This document shows, piece by piece, positions 1-10,689 of a DNA stretch of 64,000 nucleotides. A program made the translations under genes and the position numbers. The notes beneath the pieces were generated by a model that saw only the letters and a list, made by a program, of their open reading frames with translations, had not been told where the DNA came from and did not search any database. Source of the stretch: Toxorhynchites rutilus septentrionalis (Eukaryota; Arthropoda; Insecta; Diptera; Culicidae); the NCBI RefSeq assembly GCF_029784135.1, contig NC_073745.1, positions 59,922,784-59,986,783 of the forward strand, written 5' to 3'. The number at the start of each line of letters is the position of its first letter. Position 1 is the stretch's first letter.

Positions 1-1580
1 GCTCTCTGTTCCGAAAACCAAACCAACAAGCCGACCCTTTTCCTCCTATTTGCATTGCTGCGGCTGTCAAAAATCATTCTGACATTGTCTTGTCACTGTC
101 CTTCAAGTTATCTTTTCGGGTTTCATTATTTGGGCTGTCTATTTCTTTCTGTCTGAAGCAAATGAGGAAACTGGAAATTTGTCCCAATCGGCTCAGGTAA
201 ATTGGCCGAATCGGGAAATCATTTGCATCCCAAGCCATGGCGGGCTGTCTGACCGCACCGGGCATCCCGAGGGGAACCGACCGGCCGGATCGATGTTTAT
301 TTGTTTGTTTAACTTTTGTGTGTGAACACGGCGCGGTCCCGCCGAAGGGCTTCTGGGAAACCAATCCGGATTCGGGGCGTCCGCCAGAAGAACAAGATGT
401 TAATCAAGTCGTTGGGTAATAAGAATGCGGTATTACTTTCATGCTTCCGGTTTTATTTTCACTAGAAGGTCATCACTCTGCTGGATGAGAAAGCCACGGG
501 TCAATCGAAGTCCGGTCTTCGCAAAAGATTATAAACAGATCAACGGTAATGTGGAACAGTGCGCGTGGATCTCCTGCATAGAGAAATCGAAACCAGAACT
601 CGTTCCCGTCATGGCTCATAAATTTGGCCCAGATCCTCCGAAATGGGTATGAAATTTTGAAGGTTGTAATACTCCGTTAATGAATCGTTAGACAGCTCGT
701 AAATGTGAAACGGCAATCGCATAAATTTCGACTGCTAAACAAGAGGAACTGCATTCCTTGCAAGCCTTTCGATTCGTTTGCAAGATCGTAGCTTTCTCGG
801 GCAAGCGTATCCTAATAAATTAGAAACAAAACAACAGCAGGGCGAAGCGGGATTCTCTTCTTCGAAGCGGACCAAGAGTGCGAAATAGTTATTATTTACG
901 ACACACCTAAATTACACGGCACAAAGAGAGGGAAAGGATCAATCCAGGCAAGAAAGCAAAAAAAAAAAAAAAAACTGCAGCCCGAGTTGATCCCCGGCTA
1001 TAATTAAATTAGGTTCAAACAAAGTACTAAAACAGTGAAGCTGTGAAAGGGAAAAATTGAAAGCAAAAAAATAAAACTTGCATAAGGGTAGCACACAAAC
1101 GGAAAAAAACGAGATCAAACGAAAACAACAGGAACAACAGCAAAAATCTAAATCGACGTGTTCAAGTTTAGATCCTCATCATTCTGATTTGTTACAGACG
1201 TCCTCATGAAATTACGGAACACAGTTTTCGGCATGGGAGAGTTTTTTCTTCCTCTATCCTTGCATCCCTCCGCGCTTGGTGGGATTGCGTCGGTAACACA
1301 CCCAACTGTTTATTTGGCTATTATAGGGGATTTAGGGAATTGATTTGTTTTTATGTTTGCTGTGAGCTTCATACGGTTCGGAGCTGCGTGAATTGCGTTG
1401 CTTTCGGCGGAATACCTGTTGCTGTGTGATGTGTTGTAATGATCGACATTTTGTTTTCAGAGATAGTGCAATAATAATAAGAATCTGAGAGAATTGACCC
1501 ATTACTCAAAGTTTGGTGGAATTGTTTGTACAAAATAAATTAAATGAACTTATTCTAGCGCAAAGTGAACTTATATAAAA
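1..1580. other. Unrecognised non-coding stretch
   Basis: No open frame here has recognisable homology or a domain; the longest frames are under 100 codons and overlap one another on both strands. Base composition is closer to 50% GC in the first 650 bases than in the repeats that follow. It could be intron, UTR or intergenic DNA; nothing in the sequence decides between them. A short A-run lies at about 959-974. Confidence 0.5.
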
Positions 1581-1582
1581 TA

Positions 1583-2030
1583 CTAGCTGACCCGACAAAC
1601 TTCGTCCCGCCCAAAATTTATTTTTCTTTATCGCATCCACATCATCATTATCCGCACGTTCTTGGGTCCAATCGCAAAACTGTTCATTGATTGATCTTCT
1701 AATCTACCCTTGAAAATTATTTTTTACTATAAAATTTCAGTACTTCTTCCAAAATTCGACATTATAATATCAGATTATTTTCAGACACAATTCTCGTGCA
1801 AGATTTTTCCTCCACTTGCAAATAACATATTTCTCCGTTACATGGAATAAATGTTTGATAGAAGATTTCTAAACCAATTGACCAACTGAAATAGATAGTG
1901 TTTGCTAGCTTAACAGAAACGTTTTTCCATGGTTGAATTATCATATCATGTTTTATATACGTTAGTGAAACTAATGCTTTAGGTTGCTCACAGAATGTCG
2001 CATTACTTTGCACGTATTTAAAGCGATGTT
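1583..2030 (+). repeat. Dispersed repeat copy 1 (CTAGCTGACCCGACAAAC family)
   Basis: The copy starts with CTAGCTGACCCGACAAAC followed by TTCGTCCCGCCC at about 1585. It then carries a block (about 1730-1860) containing CATTATAATATCAGATTATTTTCAG and a stretch on ATTTCTCCGTTACATGG in shared order with the copies at about 2160 and 27577. No coding capacity is seen. Such families are abundant in insect genomes and are probably non-autonomous transposons; I cannot name the autonomous partner. Confidence 0.65.
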
Positions 2031-2162
2031 TTTTTTTAGATGGAACGTTAAGTTGACAAATTTGAAAAATGGGGCTTAATTTTCTGACGTGCGACTACTT
2101 CTAATCTTTCAGTGTTTCGGGTGGAAAATATCTCTTCAATTATTGGATGGAATTTTATTCCG

Positions 2163-2530
2163 AACTAGTTGACCCGACAAACTTCGTCTCGCCCAAATTT
2201 TTTTTTTTATCAATACCTTTAAACAGTCACGTTTTCTTACTATGACCAAATTCATGGGTCCAACCGCAGAACTGTTCATTGATTGATTTTCCATCCGACC
2301 CCGTTGAATTTACCTTTTACTATAAAATTCCTAGTATTTCTAACAAAACTCATCATTATAATATCAGATTATTTTCAGAACAATTCTCGTTCAAGGTTTT
2401 TCAACCACTTGCAAATAACATATTTCTCCGTTACATGGAATAAATGTTTTATACAGATAATATGATAGAATAAATACAGCCCCAAATCGGACAATTCCTT
2501 CTTCGAGTTCTGCTCTTATCAACACATCCG
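2163..2530 (+). repeat. Dispersed repeat copy 2 (same family)
   Basis: This opens with CTAGTTGACCCGACAAAC at about 2164 and repeats the blocks of copy 1 in the same order, including TATCAATACCTTT, which it shares with the copy at 27577. It lies about 580 bases after copy 1 in the same orientation, so the two may be a tandem pair or two insertions. It fades into unrelated sequence after about 2500. Confidence 0.65.
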
Positions 2531-2802
2531 GCGATCCTTTTTTTTTTTTGGTATAGATAGAAGAAGATATAGGAGTGCGTTTCATCACATTAAAATCCAT
2601 TTCCAGTTTCGAAAAAGGATAAATTTCGCTAGCGCAAACATCAAATGGACTAACAACACTTGTCACTATGTAATTGTATAACAAATGGGAATAAATTTTC
2701 CGAACTATTCCTTTTTCCTTCAAAGTTTTCCGAAAATTTTCAGTTGTCATGTTTGGTTGAAATATTTTTGGTTGAAATATGTGTAATATTTTTATGGGAT
2801 CT

Positions 2803-2850
2803 CCTCATTCCATTCTCCTTCATTCCATTCCTCATTCGCTCATTCCAGAG
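2803..2850. repeat. CATTC-rich low-complexity run
   Basis: Imperfect repeats of CATTC/CATTCC. A similar run occurs at 54315-54357, beside one of the foldback elements. Confidence 0.6.
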
Positions 2851-2856
2851 GAGGGA

Positions 2857-3285
2857 GTTTTTTTTTTATCCCATTTATTTATTAGGCTCATTAGCATTTA
2901 GCTGTAACAGAGCCGGGTTTTAATCGTGTACATGTACATATGTTTATGTTTCTATGAATTGTGAATTACACAGTAGTTAGTAGTAGCCATTTAGGCGTTA
3001 AGTTTTCTGTTCCATTACATTATGGTAAATTACACAGTAGTAGCCATTTAGGCGTAAGGGTATTCTTTCTGTTCATCCATTGTTCAACAGACCGGACAGT
3101 GGAGACAGTTGATATTGATCATTGTTGAGTTATTTATAGAACAGCAGCCTGATGTTTCTTGCAGAGCAGAGCAGTTGTATGGATGTATCGATCTTTGTTC
3201 CACCGTGGATCGATTTCCATCGCTGATGATGGTTGCGTGGACGTAGTTATTCTATAACAACACAAAGATGGTCAATTGAGGGCCC
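2857..3285 (-). repeat. LINE-like 3'-end fragment, inverted relative to 13235-13660
   Basis: The segment corresponds, in reverse complement, to 13235-13660. Shared blocks include the stretch with AGCATTTAGCTGTAACAGAGCC, the TGGACGTAGTTATTC block and CTTGCAGAGCAGAGCAG. The left edge has a T-run (2858-2867), the mirror of the A-rich tail of the other copy. An A-rich tail on one end and a ragged other end suggest a 5'-truncated retrotransposon 3' UTR. No coding sequence remains, so the family is not identified. Confidence 0.5.
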
Positions 3286-3404
3286 TGAGAGAGGAGGGAG
3301 TTGATAGGGAATATTTCTACGCGACTATCACATAAATATTATTTTTCATGAGTTCATTTGAATAACTGTAAAATGTCAAGCAATATCTAAACTGTCAAGT
3401 TTTG

Positions 3405-3690
3405 ATTGGCCGTAAATCGAGTTTCCCGCAGACTTGAAAATCGATGTACCTGTAGAAATTCGCTCTGTAAATATACATGCAAATCGGTTTTTGTTCCCAC
3501 CGAGCTGAGTTTCCCTAACACGGACTTCAAAATCAATGTGTTTGGGGGAATCCGCTTTGTCAAAACATGCAAATTGGAGTTATTTTTTCCCACTGTGCTG
3601 TGTTTCTCTAACACGGACTTCAAAATTAATGTGCCTGTGAGAATCCGCTTGCAAAAATACATGTAAATCGGGGGTATTTTTTCGAGAATT
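3405..3690. repeat. Three-unit tandem repeat, about 95-105 bp per unit
   Basis: Three diverged units run head to tail. Each carries a version of ACGGACTTCAAAATCAATGTG, then an AATCCGCTT-like block, then a CATGCAAAT-like block. The unit is of similar size to the minisatellite at 4395-6242 and shares words such as TTTCCCTAACAC and TTGTTCCCACCGA (reverse complement), so it may be an older inverted relative of that array. Confidence 0.55.
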
Positions 3691-3999
3691 ACGTAAACGT
3701 GAGATGTGCAATAATTTCAGAGGGAAATGTAAAATACAATGATCGTTTGACAAGTTTTCCATTCACATATTTTGGTAGTCCTAGGCATCATGTCAAACGT
3801 AAAAGAACGTTCATCAAATTTATTTGTAACGAATCTATTACAAAAAAATCGATGCATTCTAAAACAATATATGAAGTGGTAAACAAGTGGATTGTATAAT
3901 ATAATTGCGTAGTTCTACGTCGGAAATATGCGGTCGTGTCCAAGATACAACCTCTTGCAATTTATTATTACATTTTTTGATGAAGAATAGTTTGAAGAT

Positions 4000-4245
4000 A
4001 TTTATCGATACACCTTAGTAACATGTACTTTCAGCATTTTTTCATATTTTTGTCTCAAAGCTATGGCGTGAAGGGCGTGAAAAAACGAAACGGTGAATTT
4101 TTCACCATAGATCCTGTAACGTACCATATAAGGACTCAAATATATGGTATTACTGCAAAAATGTTTCATTTAGTACCCTATACAATATTTTCCTGGTGAT
4201 TTGGTTTAGGGGACTGTTTGCTCCCTTACCCAGCCAGACCCTTTT
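4000..4245. repeat. Dispersed repeat shared with 10138-10400
   Basis: It matches 10138-10400 in the same orientation over the order GATACACC(T/G)TAGTAA, GGCGTGAA, the CATAGATCCT-like block, CCTATACAATATTT, GTGATTTGGTTT and CC(A/T)GCCAG(A/G)CCC. No coding capacity. The two copies are clearly diverged. Confidence 0.6.
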
Positions 4246-4392
4246 GAAATATAAAAAAAAGTCACAGGAGGGTTGTGTCCGAGACACCACCGCATAGTTG
4301 ACGTAGGATTCCGTTAGGCTATCTGTTGATTTTAGATATGTTAGAAGAATAACATCGTTAAACTATTCGATAATGATTTGGTTTTATTAATT

Positions 4393-4486
4393 CTGTTAGG
4401 GAACACATTTCGGTGGGAACAAAAGCTCCCCCTACTTTCATGTGTTTGCAATGCCGATTTTTCCCTAGGCAGCTTGGTTTTGATGT
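4393..4486. repeat. Minisatellite of about 96 bp, left part
   Basis: One unit with GTTAGGGAACACATTTCG, AACAAAAGCTCCCCC, TTTGCAATGCCGATTT and CAGCTTGGTTTTGATGT. The next unit of the array is found only after 5951, so the array is split by an insertion. Confidence 0.75.
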
Positions 4487-5951
4487 TGTAATCTAAGGAA
4501 TCGAAATTCCCTAGATGCTTGCTATGAAGGCAAGACTTTTCGCTCGTCCTCTCTCGAGCGCTTCGTGATTAATCTAGGGAACTTATTTCCCTAGATGTAG
4601 GCAATTGAGGCCTAAGAATCACGGGTCCAAATCTTTGCTAAGCCAGGGAACCTATTTCCCTGGACTTGTTTTTTGTCTCTTACGGGCTAAGCCCCTTCCA
4701 AAGTTCCCGTAATCACGAATACGTTTCAGAATCAGACGGCTCCAGATTGGTCCGTCCGAGTGAAACTCGTAACTACTTTCGGATGGGAAAATTTGGGTCG
4801 TTTTGGTTATACCTTTATTTTTGAGCTCCTTCCTTGTTAGGAGCTCTGGCCTTGGATGCGTGGCGCCTAGTTGCCAACGCTGGTGAAAGGTTTCGGATTT
4901 AATGGAATTTGCACTACTGTTTTAAATACAGATATTTACTTGTATTTAAATTTTTTTTAAGCAAACTTAACTATGAAGCTTAGAAATTGAACTGAGAAAT
5001 TGAACTGAGAAATTGAACTGCTTGAAATCGTATATTGAACTGCTTGAAATCGAATATTGAACTGTCTTTCTGGGCAAGAATCTTAAGTTTATATACCCGA
5101 GATTCCTACCCAGCCTAAAATTGTGAGGGAGAAAAAAGATCTCCCTCCCCTGCTCAGACAACCGAGCCGTGGTTTGCCTATCTCCTATTTCTATCCGCTT
5201 GTTTTGCGGTCCTTCGCCCTCACTTAGAGGGTTCAATAAAATTCGGCTGCCTGATAATTCTTACCCGCCTGTTCTGAGCGGTTCTTATCTTATCTACCAG
5301 CGTGAGAATTTCTGTTTCTCTTCCTCCACTACGCCACCGCGTAGAGTCCCAAACAAACATATGCCCTAATTTGCGTGCGTCACAAATTTACGCCGCTTAT
5401 CGCTTAAACGCATGCGTTTAGCGTCCTATTTGGTCTTCGGCCCTTCGCTCTCATGCGATAAGGCGCGAGACCATGCGGTTAGCAATTAGACTTTGCCTTC
5501 CGCACGAAACCTAAACAAACATCATCTTGCACGCTCTTTTGGTTTCTTCGTCCTCATGCGATAAGGAACGAACTTGGCTAATTGCCGTCATTAAATATTT
5601 ATTTTTGTCTGGCTCCCTATCTGGACTGCACTTGATCAAACTAGCACCCCTTGGGTGGCCCGGTGCTCTCGCTTGGGTCTTATCTAAACTCATAAAGCTC
5701 GGATGTAAAATCATCTGGCACGGTAATCTTGTTGGAAGCTAAAGATGGAAAGAGAAACAGTCCCTTTTCGCTGGTATTGATTTTTATTTGCGCCTGTTGC
5801 GCTTATCTCATACAGACCCAGGCTGAGTCAAAACATATGCTCGCCTGAATCTGTTTACAAATAAATTTGTTCTTTTAATTACGCCAAATGCGCTACTAAA
5901 TCAAAATTTACATTGCGCCTGGAAGCGCTCAATTTTACTGGGTCCGTAACG
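4487..5951. mobile_element. Candidate solo LTR (1,465 bp) inserted in the minisatellite
   Basis: The segment interrupts a 96-bp tandem repeat and is flanked by a 5-bp direct repeat GATGT (4482-4486 and 5952-5956). The minisatellite unit continues across the two edges. It begins TGTAATC and ends GTAACG, has an AATAAA at about 5234, and carries no long open frame. A 5-bp duplication, TG start, polyadenylation signal and lack of coding sequence fit a solo LTR left by recombination between two LTRs. The end is not the usual CA, so another type of element is possible. Confidence 0.5.
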
Positions 5952-6245
5952 GATGTCTCTGTAAGGAAATAGAAGTCCCCCCTACATTTATGTATTTGCA
6001 ATGTTGATTTCCCCCAGGCAGCTTGGTTTTGATGTCTCTGTTAGGGAACATATTTCGATGGGAACAAAAGCTCCCCCTACTTTCATGTATTTGCAATGCC
6101 GATTTCTTCCAGACAGCTTGGTTTTGATGTTTCTGTTAGGGAACACATTTCAGTGGAAACAAAAGTTACCTCACTTTCATGTATTTGCAATGTCGATTTC
6201 CCCCAGGCAGCTTGGTTTAGATGTCTCTGTTAGGGACCCGCCGCA
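5952..6245. repeat. Minisatellite of about 96 bp, right part
   Basis: About three units, each with CTCTGTTAGGGA, the AACAAAAG(C/T)T block, TTTCATGTATTTGCAATG and CAGCTTGGTTT. Unit spacing is about 94-97 bp. The 97-codon open frame here is a by-product of the repeat. Confidence 0.75.
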
Positions 6246-6701
6246 TGTGTCGTCAATTTCGACCATTCAGAAGTGGGTATTTCCGTTAGGATAGGGATTG
6301 AGATTTCGCAATTGTTCGATAGTTAGTTTCATGACATATATTATTTTCTTCAATGCAAAAAATTGTTATGGAGTGTCGAAATCGATTGACGCAAAAACTT
6401 CGTCAATCCATCATGAAATGACTGAGCAATAAGCGTTTGAAATTGGACAATATTCACGATGTGCTCCATTTTCGATTTTAAATTTGTACCCCAATATGTT
6501 CCCGAAAGACGTAATCCTTTAGCATTAGAATTAGCATTAGCATTGAGCAAGTTGCACAATATCGTAGGTGGTACGAATTCAGAACTGTTCAGTTAAAAGC
6601 TAGCCTCCATCCGTTGCTGATGATTAGTATTATCTCTTAGATGAAGGTGTGCTTTCTCCAACAGTTAAGAATTGTCCTGGCCACGTCCTTGCAACTGTAT
6701 G
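6246..6701. other. Unassigned flank of the hexamer array
   Basis: No gene seen. It contains a short run of TTAGCATTAGCATTAGCATT-like words at about 6519-6545 and leads directly into the hexamer array. It may be the 3' part of a retroelement whose simple tail expanded, but no coding homology supports this. Confidence 0.35.
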
Positions 6702-7132
6702 TTACTATTACTATTACTATTACTATTACTATTACTATTACTATTACTATTACTATTACTATTACTATTACTATTACTATTACTATTACTATTACTATTA
6801 CTATTACTATTACTATTACTATTACTATTACTATTACTATTACTATTACTATTACTATTACTATTACTATTACTATTACTATTACTATTACTATTACTAT
6901 TACTATTACTATTACTATTACTATTACTATTACTATTACTATTACTATTACTATTACTATTACTATTACTATTACTATTACTATTACTATTACTATTACT
7001 ATTACTATTACTATTACTATGACTATTACTATTACTATTACTATTACTATTACTATTACTATTACTATTACTATTACTGTTACTATTACTATTACTATTA
7101 CTATAACTATTACTATTACTATTACTATTACT
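6702..7132. repeat. Hexanucleotide microsatellite (ATTACT)n
   Basis: About 430 bp, roughly 72 copies. The first 318 bases appear perfect; interruptions sit near the right end, at about 7021 (T to G), 7079 (A to G), 7104 and after 7130. The period is a multiple of three, so it is open in all three plus-strand frames (poly-Tyr, poly-Leu and Ile-Thr), which are not genes. Confidence 0.97.
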
Positions 7133-8104
7133 ACGATTATAACATATTCAATCGTCGAATGTAAAAATACACGCTCCAGGATCCCGATAGTCGTCGTATT
7201 AGTAGCTAGAAGGAAATAATAGGGTTACACAATTTTGATTTGATTTATATTGTGAAAACTGTAAAACCCGCGGAAGCAAGAGTGATTTTGGTTTCTCTTT
7301 TGCCAAATACACAAACTCTCCATTTCTTCAGCTTTATCTCTTCCACAATTTTATGATCAACCTATAGAATACCACGAATGCGCTGCGACCGTCCGATAGT
7401 TCCAATAGATGTCTAATAGCTGTGTAAAATAAATGTTTTATCGTATATTGAATAATGATCTAATTGTTCCATTCTTCCCCCAATGGTCCAAATTTCAATA
7501 CCAGTAATTCTTTATAACCAAAAGCCGAGTATGACATTTAACAGATAAGGGAGGTTTACATAAAAAAGGAGAATTTGTGAGATAATATTATGTATAAATA
7601 TATATCCTTATATAATTAATTGTCAGATAATACCAATAAACACAATATTCGATGGAATTCATAAATACAGAGAATGAATGAAGAAAACAGTGATCAGCCC
7701 GACGTATTCTGTGTGGGCCCAGAGGGGTTATGTGGTTATCAGTCTTCCGAAAAACACTTACACATGTCCACGCGATGTGAAAATTCCATGGTTTTGTTTG
7801 AATTCGAACATGATTCTCGCTAGTGTTGAGTGTCTATCCCCAACACGAACAATGATACACAAACATAGACATGTGAAAACAAACACGATGTTTATAATTC
7901 AAGAACATCATGTACAAACATATCACCCGATGTCGCAGTATTCATTGCTTTCGTTTCGTTTCTTTTCATACACGGAAAGAAGTTATTCATCCCAAAACAT
8001 TTCTTCATAGAATACTTTTTCACAGAAACGTACTTGAAATTTAGTTCGCATTTCAAAAATTGCACGAACTAAGAGGCTATAAGTTCATGTTCAGTTCATA
8101 AGCA
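7133..8104. other. Unrecognised AT-rich stretch
   Basis: No recognisable gene. The 110-codon frame at 7678-8010 has no domain I recognise. The segment 7830-7930 is rich in short ACAT/ATGT words, a bias also seen at 9380-9550, possibly because both are decayed copies of one repeat. Confidence 0.4.
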
Positions 8105-8540
8105 CCAAAATATATATTTTTATTAAGTTCAATATTTTGACAATGTTTGCTTACAACTATGTTAGTAATATGTAACCGATTACTCGCGGTTGGCTCGAGG
8201 TTAGTATTACAAGTGTTCTCATAATTGGGATGTTGCAGTCTTCAGTGCTCTGTACGTGTGCCCGACATGGGATACTTCCTATTGGGATGCAGCTGACCGT
8301 TAATCAGCAACGACCCCCTAGTCTGCACCCCATATCTAGCGTGGTGCGTCTTTTTCGACTCGAGGAATCCAGGATAGAATGATCACTAGCCGGCGTAATC
8401 ATCAGCTCGTGTAGAGTTGTCATGAGCGGTACAACCTTTGGCTCTTGTTGAATCATCAGTGGACTGCACAACCTTCGGCCCGTGTATCTGTAAAGAGTGT
8501 GTGTATGTATTGCCGCGATTAAGTAAAAGTTTATAGATCG
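8105..8540 (-). mobile_element. 3'-UTR fragment of the I/Loner-like LINE
   Basis: It is highly similar, over its whole length, to 18803-19270, which is the 3' end of the LINE on the minus strand at 18.8-22.8 kb. Relative to that copy it lacks about 33 bases after TATATTTTTATTAAG. It contains none of the ORF, so it is a 5'-truncated insertion of the same family in the same orientation. Confidence 0.8.
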
Positions 8541-8985
8541 CACATTTTGCAAGTCTGATTAAATAATCCTTGGTTTCGTTCAAAGAAAACATTCTCTGAA
8601 TAGAAAGAAGCTTTCTATTTTTTTTTGCGTGCATGTTGGCAATTAAAGTCTGGGAGCCGACTGCATAGCGGGCGACGTCGTACAAATGCTGCCCAAAAAA
8701 ATAAATACCCAAAAATTAGTTTTAGATGCAACCTTCAGCGGCACACAGCAGAATCAGCAGAGAAATTTCAGCGGCTAAAACACACCATTAATTTCTCGAT
8801 GTTATCACAAACTGAATGAAGGAAAAAACTAAAAGCTACACTTACACTGCACTATATATGCTATGTGTGCATGAGATTGCATCATCCTTTCTTCTCCTCT
8901 TCTCCGCTCGTTTTATAGCTCGGGTCGCGATCTCCGCGAACAAGCAGTATTGGCCATTTGTATTCAAAGATCCAGCCAAAATTGT
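8541..8985. other. Unassigned stretch
   Basis: No gene or known repeat recognised; AT-rich, with only short overlapping frames. Confidence 0.35.
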
Positions 8986-9030
8986 TGCTCCCGTGGTCGA
9001 GTGGTTAGCGTCACGCCTAACATTTCACTG
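8986..9030 (+). mobile_element. SINE head fragment (tRNA-related)
   Basis: GCTCCCGTGGTCGAGTGG followed by TTAGCGTCACGCCTAAC is the box A end of the SINE family found intact at 40707-40985. The rest of the SINE is missing or unrecognisable, and no box B is seen. Confidence 0.6.
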
Positions 9031-10137
9031 CTGAATAATTCAATTTTAGTACTTGTTCAAATAGCTAATAATAGCGAATGTTACATGAATTCAATATATA
9101 AATTGATGCGTGCACTAAATAATGATATCATGCGTGCACTAAATAATGATATGAAAAACTCTCATATCAATCGATGTTTATTTTGTTCAGAACAGAAAAA
9201 GAGGTTTATTTTATTTGCCCAATATTTTTGATGAAGTACCCATTGTCATGAAAGGAAAGCATTTTTTCCATGTCAACATACCAACACACCACGCGTTGAG
9301 TGGTGGTGGTGTGGTGTCCGATTCGCTTCTTCTAATCTACGCACTACGCACAAAATGCAAGAGAAACTGTACACCATGTTCGAACATCATGTGAAACATT
9401 GGGATAAACATCGTATGTCCAAACATACCACGAATACAAACATGTCACATTTTCTAACATAGGTACGAAAAAATCATGTTTGTACTCAAACACAAAACTG
9501 TGAACATCAGCGTGGACATGTTTATTCTGGACGCAGTGTTTTTTGTGAAACATGGAAGACTGGTGGTTATGTAGTTAGGGCGCCTCCCCGACATCAACAT
9601 TAGCATTTAATTCATATCTCGCCTGCTAACCTGGAATAAAATTGTATTTTTAAGATGTAGAATTATAGTAATTGGGATCCGCATACAATTGAGTACAACC
9701 TTAGATCTACTCGTCTTCCTCTTCAGATTCAGGTAAGTTATACATTTCTTTGATTTTCGAGTCCAATTTCTCCCTGTCGTCGGCTAACTCGTATCATTCG
9801 TCAACGGTTATATTGTCGAATCTCCACATGCTTTGGGCAATAGTGTCCCACCAGGTGAATGAGGGTCTTCCTCGTTTTCTGTGCGGCAGTCGGTATTCTG
9901 CTGCCAACTTGAGTAAATGATTGTTCCCGAAAGACGTAATCCTACGTCAAAAATATTTTTTTGAACCGCGCAAAAACTAAAAAAATCTGAAAAAACCACT
10001 CATATCTAAAAAAAAAGCCGTAGGAACACATTTAAATATGAATTAGAGTAGCACTGAATCTCTAAATCCAAAAAAAAAATTTTTTTCAAAATTTCTATAT
10101 TTTTTTAGTACTTCAATTTTTGATGCATTTTTTTTTG
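9031..10137. other. Unrecognised AT-rich stretch
   Basis: No gene seen. At about 9100-9150 a short direct repeat (ATGCGTGCACTAAATAATGATAT) occurs twice in tandem. A GTGGTGGTGGTG run lies at about 9299-9311. CCCGAAAGACGTAATCC at about 9929 also occurs at about 6502, hinting at shared transposon ends. Confidence 0.4.
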
Positions 10138-10400
10138 ATAATTTTTCTTGATACACCGTAGTAAGATGCACATTCAGAGTTTTTTTGTTGCAAATTTTTA
10201 TCTCGAAGCTTTTGAGGATGGCGTGAAATAAACGAAAAAGTACATTTTTCGCTATAGATCCTATGTTAAACCACCTAGGGGTTCAAATAAACCGTCAAAA
10301 TTTTCTTATTTAATATCCTATACAATATTTGCCATACAGCTAGTGATTTGGTTTGGGGCACCTTTTACTCCCATACCCTGCCAGGCCCTTTAAAAACATT
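10138..10400. repeat. Dispersed repeat shared with 4000-4245
   Basis: Diverged second copy of the same non-coding family, same orientation; see the blocks listed for 4000-4245. Confidence 0.6.
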
Positions 10401-10424
10401 TTTTTTGTATGATAATACTTTATG

Positions 10425-10665
10425 AAAATTTGAACAATTTTCTACACTTCTCCCTTTCACCAGAATTTTGTAGGTATCATAGTTTTTGAGTTATGAATTT
10501 TAGAAAAAAATGTTGGCTTTTCCAAAAAAGGAGTCTAATTCATTTTGAGGATTTCAAGTGCGCAAAGTTATTTGGACGACCGATGTCTTTACACCCACAA
10601 CGTTTCACTGGTATCTGAGAAGGTGCTGCCAATTCCCAAGACGATTTGGCACGAAATTTTTCATT
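10425..10665. repeat. Dispersed repeat shared with 44455-44705
   Basis: It matches 44455-44705 in the same orientation: TGTGAAAATTT-like start, AACAATTT(T/C)CTACA, TTGTAGGTATCA, GGCTTT(T)TCCAAAAA, ACACCC(A/G)CAACGTTTCACTG and GGTGCTGCCAA. No coding capacity. Probably a non-autonomous element that may include the neighbouring repeat at 10138-10400. Confidence 0.65.
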
Positions 10666-10689
10666 CCTTAGATCGTCAATGTTAGCATT

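Noticed and set aside
6641..7219. Poly-Tyr, poly-Leu and Ile-Thr frames
   Set aside because: Products of the hexamer microsatellite.
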